Of a stretch of DNA of 64,000 bases, positions 26,666 to 35,622 are shown in pieces; the stretch's first letter is position 1; every line of letters begins with the position of its first letter. The notes under the pieces were generated by a model, which did not search any database, had not been told where the DNA came from, and worked only from the letters and a program-made list of their open reading frames with translations. Both the position numbers and the translations under genes were made by a program. Source of the DNA: an uncultured Lachnospiraceae bacterium (GTDB lineage: Bacteria > Bacillota > Clostridia > Lachnospirales > Lachnospiraceae); the NCBI GenBank assembly GCA_910577105.1, contig CAJTMB010000005.1, positions 50,811 to 114,810 of the forward strand. The letters run 5' to 3'.

Positions 26666-27589
26666 ATGGAAGCGCATATTTTGGAACATTACAGGAATAC
26701 CGGAACGTACACTTATGCAGGAGGCTATAAGGAGTATTTCCGTTCCCTGCCGGATGATATTGCCGCGCTGGGCAGACTGGTATGCAGTCAGGTGATACAC
26801 AGGGTAACCTTGAAAGAAGGAAACACCAATGCGAACGCGGCTCTTTTGTACGGAGATATGAACCGGTATCCATGGTATCGGATGAGATGTGAGGATGATG
26901 TGCTTTTGACGGCTCCGGCTCTGACCGCGAAACTGTTTCGGATGGATGAGCGCGGTTTTGTGAAGGACCGGAAGGTAGAAAACAAGATTGTGGTAACGTG
27001 CCGCTACGTGTCCGTGCTGATGAGCACAATTCTGAAGGCGAAGGGGATTCCGGCGAGAAGCCGTGCCGGATTTGCGCCTTATTTCAAAGAAGGCGTCAGC
27101 ATGGACCATTGGATAAATCAATATTACAATGAAATAGAGAGCCGCTGGGTTACCTTTGATGCGGATGGTTTTTACGAGGAAGGAGGCATGCCTCTCTCTC
27201 AATATGATATACCTGCAAAAAGCTTCGACTGGGCGGCTGAAGCCTATCTTTCCGTGAGAAGCGGAGAGACAGACGGCAAACAGTATCTGTATGCGGACGG
27301 ACTGGGAACCTGCTCTCTTCCGGCTCTGGTCCGCTATCTGGTTTACGATTTCCACGCGCTTATGAATCAAGAGTTGACTTACAGTTTTATACCTGCATAT
27401 CTGGACGGCAGGCTTGACAAGTTGACGGAAAAGGAATTGCAGGAGTTGGACCGGTTGGCGGAATGGATGTTGGAACCGGACAAATATTTTAATGAACTCT
27501 GCACAATCTGGAAGCTGGAGAGAAAATTCAGAGTTTTAAACAGTCCGCTCGTGGGGGCATATGACCACGGTGCAGAGTTTGAAAACTGA
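26666..27589 (+). CDS. Transglutaminase-like cysteine protein
   Basis: 307 residues, cytoplasmic. The transglutaminase/protease core triad is visible: Cys in VVTCRYVSVLMSTILKAKGI, then ARSRAGFAPY, His in MDHWINQYY, and Asp in WVTFDADGF. Such proteins act as proteases, peptide N-glycanase-like enzymes or amidases; the substrate is unknown. It is isolated on the plus strand with a strong ribosome site (TTAGGAGGGTGCATTT). Confidence 0.8.
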   Translation: MEAHILEHYRNTGTYTYAGGYKEYFRSLPDDIAALGRLVCSQVIHRVTLKEGNTNANAALLYGDMNRYPWYRMRCEDDVLLTAPALTAKLFRMDERGFVKDRKVENKIVVTCRYVSVLMSTILKAKGIPARSRAGFAPYFKEGVSMDHWINQYYNEIESRWVTFDADGFYEEGGMPLSQYDIPAKSFDWAAEAYLSVRSGETDGKQYLYADGLGTCSLPALVRYLVYDFHALMNQELTYSFIPAYLDGRLDKLTEKELQELDRLAEWMLEPDKYFNELCTIWKLERKFRVLNSPLVGAYDHGAEFEN

Positions 27590-27627
27590 CAGATATGTAG
27601 CTGATGGAAAGAAGCAATGCAGGAATG

Positions 27628-27662
27628 AAAAAAGGCGCCTCCTGCATAATTCAGAAGGTGCC
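27628..27662 (-). terminator. Intrinsic terminator of the XRE regulator gene
   Basis: Minus-strand stem GGCACCTTCTG / CAGGAGGCGCC (one mismatch, one wobble), 7-nt loop, then TTTTTTC. Lies 22 bp past the regulator stop. Confidence 0.75.
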
Positions 27663-27684
27663 CATTCTTGTGATACAGTATATG

Positions 27685-28353
27685 CTACTTGCAGGCAATA
27701 TAAATATCCATGCTCTCCCCATCCGTTTCAAAGCAGGGAATAACATCCTTTTCCGTGTGTTCCAGACCATTTACGCGCATATATTCCATAAGAGTTTTAT
27801 ATGCGTTGGGAATAGTCACAAAAGGATTTTCAAAGGGGGATTCAACGTGTATCGCAGCATACTTGTGGTCGCCCTGCTCGTGTACTGCAATGTCAGGCGG
27901 AACAATCCCATCCGGCAGTATCCATGCTGCTTCATAGCCATGCATATTGAAAACATTAATCTGCTCCTGTGACACGTTTGGAAAATCCCAGCCTATGACA
28001 CGAGGGTTATCCACGCCGCATTTACGGGCAATAGAAGATACTCTGTCGATTGCGTCCCCCTCCGGTTCGGAACTTATAACGGCATGTTTGATATAGCGGA
28101 AGGCAGGGACGGTCTCTACACGTAAATTTGTGTATGCCTCGCTACAAACAACCATATTATCGCGAAATAAGTTGTCCAGCGAGCAGTTGAAAAGCTTGCA
28201 AAGCTCTATCGCCTTGTCCATTTCAGGCTGCGTTGCATCCAGTTCCCATTTTGATATGGTCTGACGGCTGAGATTCATTTTTTCAGCCAAATCTTCCTGC
28301 GTCATATTTCCTCTCAGATGTCTTAAAAACTGCAAATTTTTTCCGAAGCTCAT
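27685..28353 (-). CDS. XRE-family regulator with GyrI-like effector-binding domain
   Basis: 222 residues. N-terminal Cro/CI helix-turn-helix (MTQEDLAEKMNLSRQTISKW, about 17-36). From about residue 73 follows an AraC/GyrI-type small-molecule-binding domain (VETVPAFRYIKHAVI, YAAIHVESPFENPFVTIPNAY). Such fusions sense small hydrophobic ligands. Its target is unknown. Ribosome site AAAAGGAGAATATTTAT. Confidence 0.85.
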   Translation of the reverse strand: MSFGKNLQFLRHLRGNMTQEDLAEKMNLSRQTISKWELDATQPEMDKAIELCKLFNCSLDNLFRDNMVVCSEAYTNLRVETVPAFRYIKHAVISSEPEGDAIDRVSSIARKCGVDNPRVIGWDFPNVSQEQINVFNMHGYEAAWILPDGIVPPDIAVHEQGDHKYAAIHVESPFENPFVTIPNAYKTLMEYMRVNGLEHTEKDVIPCFETDGESMDIYIACK

Positions 28354-28561
28354 ATAAATATTCTCCTTTTATTCTCTTGTGCAGCGCCGCATTATCAGTA
28401 TAGTGTTTTCCATGGCAGACTGCAACCAATCTGTATGCGCTTTTTTGGGGAATTGCGCAACTTTAAAGTGCGGAGAATTTTTGATAAGATATATCGGTAG
28501 TTGGATGATAAACATACAGTATCAACGGTATTACCTTTTCCCACAAAACTTAAATACAATC
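28354..28561. other. Intergenic region, nothing assigned
   Basis: About 200 bp between the XRE regulator start and the HEPN-like gene end. I see no gene, clear terminator or repeat. It marks the change into the more AT-rich 28.6-30.0 kb segment. Confidence 0.5.
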
Positions 28562-29104
28562 TTATATTTTGAATTCTTTTAAAATTACCGCATATTTTCT
28601 ATAATCAGCTATTGAAGATTGAAAATCTTTTTGAGCTTCTTCGGGCAAATCCTCAAAAACTTCTTTTTCTACAAACTCTGCAATTTCTTCCATTGCATTA
28701 GCCACATCTTCTATTATTTGTTCAAAAGTACTAATCAGTGTATAATGCATTAGACGATTTCTATATTGATAAATATGTATACTGGAAGTAAAAACATATT
28801 TCATTTCACATATATTTTTTAACCTAGAAATTCCCGACTTAACATCCACACTTATATAGTCACCCTCTAAATAATCCGAATACTTAGCTTTATTCAAATC
28901 AGAAAAAATGAGCGTCCAGTGTTCCTGTTCCAATCTATACTTAACAAGTAACTCCAGACAATTTGCTAAATTCAATATGATATGCTTCACACATAATTTA
29001 TCAAAAACACCCTGTCTAGATAAATCCAAAAATGGATCCAATTCTGCATTTACCATTTCCATAGAATCATGCATATTGTTTAAAAAGAAAAGTTCATATT
29101 TCAT
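28562..29104 (-). CDS. HEPN-like protein of unknown function
   Basis: 180 residues, all helical. YRNRLMHY at 114-121 gives an R-X4-H motif (Arg115, His120), the active-site signature of HEPN ribonucleases, preceded by LELLVKYRLEQEHW typical of the first HEPN helices. HEPN proteins occur as RNase toxins, abortive-infection effectors and in RNA maturation. The gene is AT-rich compared with its neighbours and lies 59 bp after a KilA-N gene on the same strand, suggesting acquired DNA. Confidence 0.6.
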   Translation of the reverse strand: MKYELFFLNNMHDSMEMVNAELDPFLDLSRQGVFDKLCVKHIILNLANCLELLVKYRLEQEHWTLIFSDLNKAKYSDYLEGDYISVDVKSGISRLKNICEMKYVFTSSIHIYQYRNRLMHYTLISTFEQIIEDVANAMEEIAEFVEKEVFEDLPEEAQKDFQSSIADYRKYAVILKEFKI

Positions 29105-29163
29105 AATACATCACCATTCACCTTCGTTTCCTTTGAAAAAGAAAACATTCATTCTGTTATTAT

Positions 29164-30018
29164 CTATCCCTTATGCAAATCCACTCCTAATCTTGGTAAA
29201 TTATTTAAACTTACAGTTTCTAACGTCTGCAACTGCTGTACCGCCAATTGACGAAGCAACTCCATTCTTTCCTTTTGTTTCTTTCCCTGATTAATCAGAA
29301 CTGCATTATAACTTTCTAAATTCGCAAGCACTAATAATTGATTCAGTGTTGCCACATCCCGCATATTACCTTTTTCCATTGGATTTTCATCTTTCCATTG
29401 TTTCGCTGTCTTTCCAAATAAAACAACATTTAACATATCTGCTTCATTAGCATAGGTGCACGCAACCTGTTCAGGTGTTAATTCTGGTGGAATTAGATTT
29501 TCTTTAATTGCATCTGTATGTATCCTGTAATTCAACTTAGAAATTTCTCTATTCAAATTCCACCCCAAAGACAACCGACTGTTTTCGTCTGTCTTTAAAC
29601 GCCTATAATCTTTCATAATATACAGCTGAAACTCAGGAGAAATCCAAGTTGCGAAAGACATGGCAATATCGCTATGGGCATATGTTCCTCCGTAGCGTCC
29701 TGCTTTTGAAACAATACCGATAGCATTTGTCGCTTCTATCCATTTCTTAGGCGACATTGTAAAGGCATTGGCACCTGCCTGCTTTTTAAACCCCTCGAAT
29801 TCGAGGGGTTTAAAACCTGAATTATGTAGTCTTTCCCAAAGTCCCAGAAATTCTATCACATCCCGATTTCTCATCCAGTTTTGAATAACCGCCGTTGGGT
29901 CATCGCTCTTATACCGGGCAATATCCGTCAATGAAATAAATTCATTTTCAAAATCCTGCGTATAAATTCTAATATCTATTCCATTAGCATGAATTGTATC
30001 TTTAATTATTTTCTCCAT
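29164..30018 (-). CDS. KilA-N domain protein
   Basis: 284 residues. A KilA-N DNA-binding domain spans about 25-135 (ISLTDIARYKSDDPTAVIQNWMRNRDVIEFLGLWE, then KWIEATNAIGI and GRYGGTYAHSDIAMSFATWISP). The C-terminal half (EQVACTYANEADMLNVVLFGKTAKQW, then ESYNAVLINQGK) matches the usual tail of bacterial chromosomal and phage KilA-N proteins. Role unclear; prophage antirepressor-like regulation is the classical guess. Start MEKIIKD set by AGGAGAAGTA, 14 bp after the methyltransferase stop. AT-rich like the HEPN gene. Confidence 0.85.
   Translation of the reverse strand: MEKIIKDTIHANGIDIRIYTQDFENEFISLTDIARYKSDDPTAVIQNWMRNRDVIEFLGLWERLHNSGFKPLEFEGFKKQAGANAFTMSPKKWIEATNAIGIVSKAGRYGGTYAHSDIAMSFATWISPEFQLYIMKDYRRLKTDENSRLSLGWNLNREISKLNYRIHTDAIKENLIPPELTPEQVACTYANEADMLNVVLFGKTAKQWKDENPMEKGNMRDVATLNQLLVLANLESYNAVLINQGKKQKERMELLRQLAVQQLQTLETVSLNNLPRLGVDLHKG
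29784..29815. repeat. 32-bp perfect palindrome inside the KilA-N gene
   Basis: Perfect self-complement centred on GAATTC with arms reading TTTTAAACCCCTCGAA. It encodes the residues FKPLEFEGF, a stretch conserved in KilA-N proteins as I remember them, so amino-acid constraint may explain part of the symmetry. No loop, so it is a cruciform or a strong binding site rather than a terminator. Confidence 0.85.
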
Positions 30019-30032
30019 TACTTCTCCTGCAA

Positions 30033-31541
30033 TCACATTATAATCTTTTCGAAACGCTTAGTTCTCTTTTCCTTTAAAAATCTTCTGCTGTTGTAGGACA
30101 AAAGTACAACCGTCTCCACATGCACCGTATGCCCAAACTGGTCCACCGGACGCACCCTCCTAAGCTCATAACCGCCGTCACAAAGAATACGCAAATCCCG
30201 GGCAAGGGTCGCCGAATCGCAACTGACATAAACAATCCTTTCAGGCGCCATTTCCAGCATAACCTTCAGGCATTTTTCGTCACAGCCCTTGCGGGGCGGG
30301 TCCACAACAATGACATCCGGGCGCGCCATACTATCGCTTTCCTTTTCATGCCGGTGCTTCTCATAAAATTCCGGCAGGACTTCCTCCGCCTTACCTGTAA
30401 AAAACGCTGCATTTTCTATGTGGTTACGCTCTGCATTTGCCCGGGCGTCTTCGATGGCCTGCGGTAAGACCTCCACACCGTAAACCTGCCCTGCCCTCGT
30501 TGCCAGAAACAGGGAAATCGTACCGATGCCACAATACAAATCCCAAACCGTTTCTTTGCCGGTAAGACCTGCATACTGCAGTGCCAGACTGTATAATTTT
30601 TCTGTCTGCAAAGGGTTTACCTGATAAAAAGACAACGGAGAGATGGCAAATTCCAGTTTTTCACCTGTAAACGGCATATCTTCTTTTTCCATGTCCCGGA
30701 CGCGGATACAGTCCCGAATGGTGTCCTTTCCCCATATGGTGCGGACTTCTTTTCCCATAATGACATTGGTTTTTTCCGTGTTTATGCTTACCGACACACT
30801 TGTCATATTGTCGATTTGGGACAGTCTTTTCAGCAGTTCCTCCTGATGTGGCAGATATCCGTCCGGTTTCTTATGTCCGTTCAAAACAAGGCACACCATA
30901 ATCTGTCCGGTTGCAAAGGCAGTGCGTATCAGGACATGGCGCACCAGTCCTGTCCCGTTTTCTTCCTCGTATGGCGGCACATGAAATTCTTTCATGTAAG
31001 TTAGTATGGTTTCCAGTATTTCCCTGTTTTCTTCCCTGCCTAAAAAGCAGTCCGTATTGGCTATAATGGAATGCGTCCTGCCGGCATAAAACCCGGCTGC
31101 GGGATTTCCTTCCCTGTCCTTTCCAATCGGATACTGGGCCTTATTGCGGTAACGGTACGGCGACTCCATGCCCACCACCGGCTCCAACACCCTTTTTACT
31201 TCCTCTTCGGCAAAGCCGCCCAGCCTTACCAGATGATTCTTCACTTTGTCCTGTTTAAACAAAAGCTGCTTTTCATAGTCCATCGACTGAAGCTGGCAGC
31301 CGCCGCACTGTCTGTGGCAGGCACAGACAGGCTCCACGCGAAAAGGAGAAGGCGCAAGCACCTTCTCTAATCTGGCATAAGCATAATTTTTTTTCACTTT
31401 TGTAATTTTGGCTTCCACCGTATCGCCGATTACGGCGTCCTTGACAAACAATGGGAATCCGTTTATTTTTCCGATACCTTCCCCTGCTGTGCCCATGTCT
31501 TCAATGGTTACCTTTATCACATCATTTTTTTTGTATTCCAT
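30033..31541 (-). CDS. rlmD: 23S rRNA (uracil-5-)-methyltransferase RlmD/RumA family
   Basis: 502 residues. N-terminal TRAM RNA-binding domain (1-62), then iron-sulphur cysteines CACHRQCGGC (73-82), a Rossmann domain with WDLYCGIGTISL (SAM binding), VDPPRKGC, and the nucleophilic Cys in YVSCDSATLARDL. Methylates U1939 or U747-type uridines in 23S rRNA, or a tRNA uridine in some homologues; the exact site cannot be told. A Lys/Arg-rich C-terminal extension of about 15 residues is present. Confidence 0.92.
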   Translation of the reverse strand: MEYKKNDVIKVTIEDMGTAGEGIGKINGFPLFVKDAVIGDTVEAKITKVKKNYAYARLEKVLAPSPFRVEPVCACHRQCGGCQLQSMDYEKQLLFKQDKVKNHLVRLGGFAEEEVKRVLEPVVGMESPYRYRNKAQYPIGKDREGNPAAGFYAGRTHSIIANTDCFLGREENREILETILTYMKEFHVPPYEEENGTGLVRHVLIRTAFATGQIMVCLVLNGHKKPDGYLPHQEELLKRLSQIDNMTSVSVSINTEKTNVIMGKEVRTIWGKDTIRDCIRVRDMEKEDMPFTGEKLEFAISPLSFYQVNPLQTEKLYSLALQYAGLTGKETVWDLYCGIGTISLFLATRAGQVYGVEVLPQAIEDARANAERNHIENAAFFTGKAEEVLPEFYEKHRHEKESDSMARPDVIVVDPPRKGCDEKCLKVMLEMAPERIVYVSCDSATLARDLRILCDGGYELRRVRPVDQFGHTVHVETVVLLSYNSRRFLKEKRTKRFEKIIM

Positions 31542-31573
31542 CCGTATTCCAATGCCTCTCCAAAGCTATAACA

Positions 31574-32518
31574 TTATTCCATTCTGCTGTTTCTGAGATT
31601 GGTTTCAAATACACGGTTATACCCCAGCCAGCCGGCATCAGCGCTGCTGCCTAAGATTTCCGTCATCATTTCCAGTTTGGCGTCGGTATTATCCGCCATA
31701 TTCAAAGCCACCGCTTCTATCAGAGCCGGTTTCTTTGGAGAACCGTACTCATATTCTCCGTGATGCGATAAAATACAGTGCTTTAACTCCGAAGCCAGCA
31801 CTGCCGGAAAACCGGGAATATCGCGTATCTTTTCCTCCAGCATCTCACACCCCATGATAATATGGCCTAAAAGCTGTCCGTCATCCGTATAATCATTTTC
31901 CGGAAAGAGCGATATTTCCTTCACCTTCCCGATGTCGTGAAACATAGCGGCAGGCAAAAGCAAATCTCTTTTCATCAGAGGAAAGGACTTACACAGATAG
32001 TCGCACAGTTTTGTTACACCCAGCGTATGCTCCAAAAGACCCCCTACAAAACCATGATGCATGGTTTTGGCAGCGGAAGATTTTCTGAATTTTTTGATAA
32101 ATCCTTCATCCTCCGTAAAAAACGCCTGCAAAAGCCGTTTCATATATGTATTTTCAATGGATTCTATAATGCCTAACAATTCCTGATACATGGCATCGTT
32201 ATCTTTGCTGCTGACAGGCAGATAATCTGCCGGGTCATATTCCCCTTCCCTGCATACACGGATTCTTTTGATATTTGCCTGCAAAGCGCCCTGAAAATTG
32301 TTCACCTCACCGTATACTTCTATATAATCCAGTGTGTCATATTCTTCAATCCCTGCACTGTTGGGGTCCCATACTTTTGCATCCATCGTACCCGTTTTGT
32401 CCTGCAATATCACATTTTCATAGGGCTTTCCGTTCTTTGTCACCGCAGACTGCTTGTGCTTACAGAGATAAATATCAAAAATCCGGTCGCCTTCTTTATA
32501 ATCTTTAATGTATTTCAT
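31574..32518 (-). CDS. yhaM: YhaM-like 3'-5' exoribonuclease (OB fold + HD domain)
   Basis: 314 residues. N-terminal OB fold (VILQDKTGTMDAKVWD, about 37-90) and a C-terminal HD phosphohydrolase domain: HHGFVGGLLEHTLGV, MFHDIGKVKE, ILSHHGEYEYGSPKKP, DNTDAKLE. This combination and length match YhaM, which degrades RNA and single-stranded DNA. Start MKYIKDYK set by ATGGAGGAACGC. It precedes the methyltransferase gene by 32 bp on the same strand. Confidence 0.9.
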   Translation of the reverse strand: MKYIKDYKEGDRIFDIYLCKHKQSAVTKNGKPYENVILQDKTGTMDAKVWDPNSAGIEEYDTLDYIEVYGEVNNFQGALQANIKRIRVCREGEYDPADYLPVSSKDNDAMYQELLGIIESIENTYMKRLLQAFFTEDEGFIKKFRKSSAAKTMHHGFVGGLLEHTLGVTKLCDYLCKSFPLMKRDLLLPAAMFHDIGKVKEISLFPENDYTDDGQLLGHIIMGCEMLEEKIRDIPGFPAVLASELKHCILSHHGEYEYGSPKKPALIEAVALNMADNTDAKLEMMTEILGSSADAGWLGYNRVFETNLRNSRME

Positions 32519-32558
32519 GCGTTCCTCCATCCTATCACTAAATCCAACGTCGCCTTCT

Positions 32559-33884
32559 TTATTCTGTTGTTCCCAATGTGATTTCCATTTCCATTTCCTT
32601 GTAGCTGTCCTGTACCGGCCTCTGCACGACTACCGTGGCAGTCTCTCCTGCTTCCAGTTTCATAAGCGCTGCAGTATAACTACTGAAATTATTGATTTCT
32701 TCCTGTTCAATCGCCACAATCACATCCCCCCTCTGGATACCAGCCAGCATGGCGGGAGAATCCATTGCCACCTCTTTTACATACGCCCCAAATGGCACTC
32801 CCGTTTCCTGGTTTGCTTTTTCCGTGACATCCATCCCACTGACTCCGAGATAAACCGGTTCTTTTCCGTTAGTCATATTTTCAATCAGTTTTCTCAGCTC
32901 CGAAATGCCAATAGCAGTGACCGCATTTTTCATATCGGAACTCAACCTGTTTGGCGTGATAATGCCTACAATCTGCCCCTGCATATTAAAGAGCACTCCC
33001 ACAGAACCCGGACTGCCATAGATATCAGTCGTCAAAAGTTTGTAGTTGGCATCCACCTTGCTCAACGGGCTTCCCGCTGCCGCCACTATTCCATACTCAA
33101 CAGAGCCCACTATACCCATGGGACATCCCATCGCTACCACCGGCATACCCACAAGGTTTCTGGTATTAGATGAGCCCAGCGATGCTATGGTTATTCCGTC
33201 TTTTATTTCCTCCGGCACCTGGGCAAGCGACACGGATACCACTGCAAGACCCGTTTGACTGTCCATCTGTTTCAATGATGCCTCAACCTTTGTGTCAATG
33301 CCAAATGTTACAGTAATTCTTTCTGCCTGCATAACCGTATTTCTGTCTGTTAATATCAGGTATTCCTTTCCGTTGCTGGCAACAATCACTCCATATGTCT
33401 GGCCTGTGCTTTCATAAGTATCGTTCAGCCAGTCCACATCCGAAGCCACTCCGGTAACCGTTACCATGGAAGAGGACAATTCCGCCGTATAAGAAAGGAG
33501 CGCATGATACATCTGCATATAATGTTCCTTATCCAGCTGAATATTTTCCAGAATCTTCTGAATCTGCTCATCCTCCAGAATGACAGACTCTACTGCTTCC
33601 TGCAGGGAGGAGACTTCCTCCTCCACCAGCATGTCTTCCGGGGAAACTTCATTGGACTCTTCGGGAAAAACCACTGCCTGAGGTTCCTCTTCCGGGTACA
33701 GCCAGTTGCTGAAAAGCGGCTCAAGAATTAAAAAGGTAAGACATGCTATCAAGCCGAATATAACTGCCATTGCCGCTGTCGTTATCGTCCTGCGCAACAG
33801 TTTTTTCTTATTAACAGGTCTTTCTTTTATTTTTTCTATCATAAAGTCAGACTGCTTATTCTGTTCTGCATCAGACATGCCCAT
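32559..33884 (-). CDS. HtrA-like membrane protein with a degenerate catalytic triad plus PDZ domain
   Basis: 441 residues: cytoplasmic 1-32, transmembrane helix 33-54, acidic linker, trypsin-like domain (about 140-335), PDZ domain (345-440). The trypsin-like part aligns with HtrA/DegP, but the His of ILTNNHVV is Asn182 (ILTDRNTV), the Asp of DLAVL is Gly212 (TGLAVV), and the PGNSGGP serine loop is PGSVGV. It therefore seems to be a pseudoprotease whose PDZ and fold may bind misfolded or envelope proteins. Start set by GGAGGTTTT. Precedes yhaM by 40 bp. Confidence 0.8.
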   Translation of the reverse strand: MGMSDAEQNKQSDFMIEKIKERPVNKKKLLRRTITTAAMAVIFGLIACLTFLILEPLFSNWLYPEEEPQAVVFPEESNEVSPEDMLVEEEVSSLQEAVESVILEDEQIQKILENIQLDKEHYMQMYHALLSYTAELSSSMVTVTGVASDVDWLNDTYESTGQTYGVIVASNGKEYLILTDRNTVMQAERITVTFGIDTKVEASLKQMDSQTGLAVVSVSLAQVPEEIKDGITIASLGSSNTRNLVGMPVVAMGCPMGIVGSVEYGIVAAAGSPLSKVDANYKLLTTDIYGSPGSVGVLFNMQGQIVGIITPNRLSSDMKNAVTAIGISELRKLIENMTNGKEPVYLGVSGMDVTEKANQETGVPFGAYVKEVAMDSPAMLAGIQRGDVIVAIEQEEINNFSSYTAALMKLEAGETATVVVQRPVQDSYKEMEMEITLGTTE

Positions 33885-33910
33885 AAAACCTCCATTCCAT
33901 ATAACAGTAT

Positions 33911-33949
33911 AAAAAAGCTGCACAAAAACGTCTGTTCCGTGCAGCTTTT
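33911..33949 (-). terminator. Intrinsic terminator of the foldase gene
   Basis: Minus strand: AAAAGCTGCAC / GTGCAGCTTTT, 15-nt loop, followed by TTATAC after the T-rich arm. Lies 12 bp past the foldase stop and separates it from the HtrA-like gene. Confidence 0.75.
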
Positions 33950-33961
33950 ATCCTTACCGGC

Positions 33962-35467
33962 TTACTCTGTTTCTGTTTCCACAGGTGTGGATTCGGTTTC
34001 GTCCGTACCTGCCACAGTGTTATTGGTGCTCTCCGCCTTTAAATAAGCAAGATGGCCCTTAGGGTCTGATACCTCACACTTACCTTTGATTTCCTCAAGG
34101 TATTCTTCCATGACATCACTTAAAAGCGTGCTGGCAATCTTTGCCTGCCATGTGGGACGGCTCTCCTCCACATAATAAACAATGTATGTGTAAATATCTT
34201 CCGCAATGGTAGTCACATCACCCGGTTTTCTCGAATCGTCAAATATCCATGTGTTCAGGGCGCTTTCTGTATTTGCTTGTCCCAGTTCCTTATACAGACC
34301 TCCGTTTTTGTTGGTATAAGAATCTTCACTGTATTCTCCTACCAGGCTGATAAAGGCATCTTCCGTACCGCCTGCAGCTTCCCACTCGGCAAGGATTGCT
34401 TCGCTGTTGCCGGCTGACGTTACAATCGTACGGACAGTCGCCGTGGGAGTTTCATCCAAATATCTGTTTTTAAACAGAACCACATAATATTTATGGGCTT
34501 CCGTATCCTCGGCAATCGTTGTGTCGCCTTCTTTTCTTGCTTCGTCAAAAAGCCAGCCGTTGTAGGCAATGGGAATACTGGATTTCTGGATTCCTGTTTT
34601 CTCAGCGCCTTCTGTCTCAATAACCAGAAGCGCTTCTTCCGCCTTCTCCTTTGCAGCGTCCATGGCTGCCCGGATTTCTTCTTCCGTCGGCTCCGCCGTA
34701 CTTTCATTTCCGGCTTCATCCGTCACTGTCTTTGCTTCCGGTATCTGTGCTTCAATCTCCGTGAGCAGGAAATCCACACTGTCATATTCCGCTTTATTCT
34801 CATCATAATATGCCTTGATTTCTTCGTCGGATGCGCCCTTCTGCTCAGAAACGGCATTGTAATATGCCGCTGCCAGATATCCTTCTTCCACATAAGGACG
34901 AATGCTGCTTACCGTCGCATATCTGCCAAAGTTTATTTTATAATATCTTCCCAGGGACTCTCCTGACTCGGCAGCCCCGTTTTCCAGCGAACGTGCAAAT
35001 GCCTCGTACTCTTTGGATACGTCATAAGTAAACCCTGCTGCCTTGGCTTCGGCAAGCAATGCCTTATTCTGCTTGATGGCGTCCACGGCAAGCTGTTCAA
35101 AATAATCCTGCCAGGTCATGGTCTCACTGTAACGCTGGGTGGAAAAATCACTGTTTACATTAAGTCCCATGTAGGACATGATGCTTCCGTAAGTGTTTAA
35201 GTATTCATTCTTTGCAAGATTATAATAATAATCAAATTCTGCTCTGGTTATTTCATCGCCCCCCACTGTGATGTAAGTAGAATGGGTTGCAATATATTTT
35301 CTTACGGGAATGCTTGCCAGGGCAATAATGATAACAGCCAGAATCGCAATGCCAATCACTCTGTTTATCTTTTTCTGTCTCTGCTCTTTTAACTCTTCCT
35401 CTTTTCTCCTCTGAACTTTTCTATCGTACTTTGTCACAATCTTCTGTGATGTCTCTTTTTCTGACAT
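33962..35467 (-). CDS. Membrane-anchored peptidyl-prolyl isomerase-like foldase (PrsA/SurA type)
   Basis: 501 residues. Charged N-terminus, one membrane helix (about 36-54), then an external region. Residues 65-260 are SurA-N-like helices (GGDEITRAEFDYYYNLAKNEY). The remainder contains two parvulin-like stretches (AEKTGIQKSSIPIAYNGWLFD, then GEYSEDSYTNKNGGLY-LGQA), each ending in a Y-Y-V-V-L/YIVYYV strand. Assists folding of exported proteins. The C-terminus is a Thr/Glu-rich tail. Located next to the HtrA-like protein, a natural functional partner. Confidence 0.82.
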   Translation of the reverse strand: MSEKETSQKIVTKYDRKVQRRKEEELKEQRQKKINRVIGIAILAVIIIALASIPVRKYIATHSTYITVGGDEITRAEFDYYYNLAKNEYLNTYGSIMSYMGLNVNSDFSTQRYSETMTWQDYFEQLAVDAIKQNKALLAEAKAAGFTYDVSKEYEAFARSLENGAAESGESLGRYYKINFGRYATVSSIRPYVEEGYLAAAYYNAVSEQKGASDEEIKAYYDENKAEYDSVDFLLTEIEAQIPEAKTVTDEAGNESTAEPTEEEIRAAMDAAKEKAEEALLVIETEGAEKTGIQKSSIPIAYNGWLFDEARKEGDTTIAEDTEAHKYYVVLFKNRYLDETPTATVRTIVTSAGNSEAILAEWEAAGGTEDAFISLVGEYSEDSYTNKNGGLYKELGQANTESALNTWIFDDSRKPGDVTTIAEDIYTYIVYYVEESRPTWQAKIASTLLSDVMEEYLEEIKGKCEVSDPKGHLAYLKAESTNNTVAGTDETESTPVETETE

Positions 35468-35622
35468 TGGGATATCTCCTTCCTTTTTCTCATGACGGCA
35501 CTCTTTCTATCATCTTGTCCCATGCCGCATGCTTTATCATTATAATCTATATCCCAAAGAAAAGGTAGCCCTTTCACGCATTTTTCACAAAATTTTTTAT
35601 AAAAATGAAGTGTTTTCTAATG

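Noticed and set aside
29164..30018. Prophage remnant
   Set aside because: KilA-N is frequent in phages, but no other phage gene, integrase or attachment repeat is visible here.
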